Assembly: GCF_010645215.1 (NCBI RefSeq)
Contig: NZ_JAAGNW010000010.1
Coordinates: 1-50,988 of the forward strand
Length of the DNA: 50,988 nucleotides
From: Burkholderia multivorans
GTDB lineage: Bacteria; Pseudomonadota; Gammaproteobacteria; Burkholderiales; Burkholderiaceae
Reading direction: 5' to 3'
In this document: positions 50,470 to 50,988 of the stretch, piece by piece
Layout: each line of letters opens with the position of its first letter
Position numbering within the stretch: the stretch's first letter is position 1
Position numbers and translations under genes: made by a program
The notes under the pieces: model-generated
Database searches by the model: none
What the model was told of the DNA's origin: nothing
What the model saw: the letters and a program-made list of their open reading frames with translations, nothing else

Positions 50470-50988
50470 ACGCTCCGCTTTCGCTGTTCGTCACCGGCAC
50501 CGACACCGAGATCGGCAAGACCTTCGTCAGCGCCGCCCTGCTGCACGGCTTCGCGCGCCACGGGCTGCGCGCCGCCGCGATGAAGCCGATCGCCGCGGGC
50601 GCCTACGAGCGCGACGGGGTCTGGCGCAACGAAGACGCGGACCAGCTCGACGCCGCCGCGAACGTCGCGCTGCCGCCCGCGATCCGCACGCCGTTCCTGC
50701 TGAAAGCGCCCGCCGCGCCGCACATCGTCGCCGCCGAGGAGCGCGTGACGCTCGACATCGGCACGATCGTCGCCGCGCACCAGCGCGCGGGCGAGGCGGC
50801 CGACATCGTGGTGGTCGAAGGCGTCGGCGGGTTCCGCGTGCCGCTCGACACCACCCGCGACACCGCCGACCTCGCGGTCGCGCTCGGCCTGCCGGTGGTG
50901 CTCGTGGTCGGCATGCGGCTCGGCTGCATCAACCATGCGCTGCTCACCGCCGACGCGATCGCCGCGCGCGGCCTGAGCATCGCCGGCT
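50466..50988 (+). CDS. bioD: dethiobiotin synthetase (partial, cut by window end)
   Basis: The first 174 residues of BioD: P-loop [10 protein letters not shown] (11-20), [11 protein letters not shown], and [13 protein letters not shown] in the third catalytic region. It closes the ureido ring using ATP and CO2. The C-terminal part lies beyond the window, where bioB would be expected to follow. It overlaps bioF by four bases. Confidence 0.93.

Overview
The window is high-GC proteobacterial DNA whose gene content points to a Burkholderia-type beta-proteobacterium. The markers are a methionine synthase split into two genes, PhaM, a DUF3567 protein, a BirA without a DNA-binding domain next to a GTG-started coaX, aceK followed by carbonic anhydrase, and a bioA-bioF-bioD run. 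Most of it reads as a conserved main-chromosome segment of housekeeping genes rather than a genomic island. No tRNA, rRNA or CRISPR array was seen. Only the left edge carries mobile DNA, an ISL3-type transposase tail.

Region 1 (1-6.4 kb): behind the transposase remnant, a run of minus-strand genes reads from 6394 down to 500: MlaE-type permease, ATPase, MCE-domain protein, PqiC-like lipoprotein (together an MCE lipid-transport system), then a VanZ-like membrane protein, a thioredoxin-like [2Fe-2S] ferredoxin and a small alpha/beta hydrolase. Region 2 (6.5-9.6 kb): cpdB, a lipoprotein nucleotidase, with a convincing three-repeat PhoB box, coupled to a Sel1-repeat protein. Behind it lie two diverged tandem copies of a hairpin-forming element.

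Region 3 (9.9-20.9 kb): birA, coaX and a small membrane protein; hldC/rfaE2 with an unexpected Pro in its catalytic HxGH motif; a ferritin-like di-iron protein; a patatin-like hydrolase next to phaM (polyhydroxyalkanoate granules); an enoyl-CoA hydratase; a DUF1493 protein; an FAH-family hydrolase divergent from an IclR regulator; and a DUF3108 protein. Region 4 (21-29.9 kb): DUF3567, metH in two genes (the second lacks about 55 residues of the activation domain), DUF1840, argS, an FtsN-like SPOR protein, dsbA and an SDR.

Region 5 (29.9-36.5 kb): a second SDR, a long gene-poor stretch, an orphan dipeptide-type binding protein, a dimethylarginine dimethylaminohydrolase, an Lrp/AsnC regulator and a LysP-like amino-acid permease. 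This looks like a small uptake and catabolism module for methylated arginine or related amino acids. Region 6 (36.7-44.7 kb): ABC-F ATPase, MBL-fold hydrolase, aceK, beta-carbonic anhydrase, thiolase, SDR and YchJ. Region 7 (44.8-47.4 kb): three overlapping ORFs of unknown function, the third apparently broken, then a secreted alpha/beta hydrolase. Region 8 (47.9 kb to the end): the biotin genes bioA, bioF and bioD (cut by the window edge), each overlapping the next by four bases.

The strongest second-look items are the HldC active-site substitution, the MetH activation-domain deletion, the hairpin repeats behind the Sel1 gene, the Pho box of cpdB, the methylarginine-type module, and the unknown three-ORF cassette.
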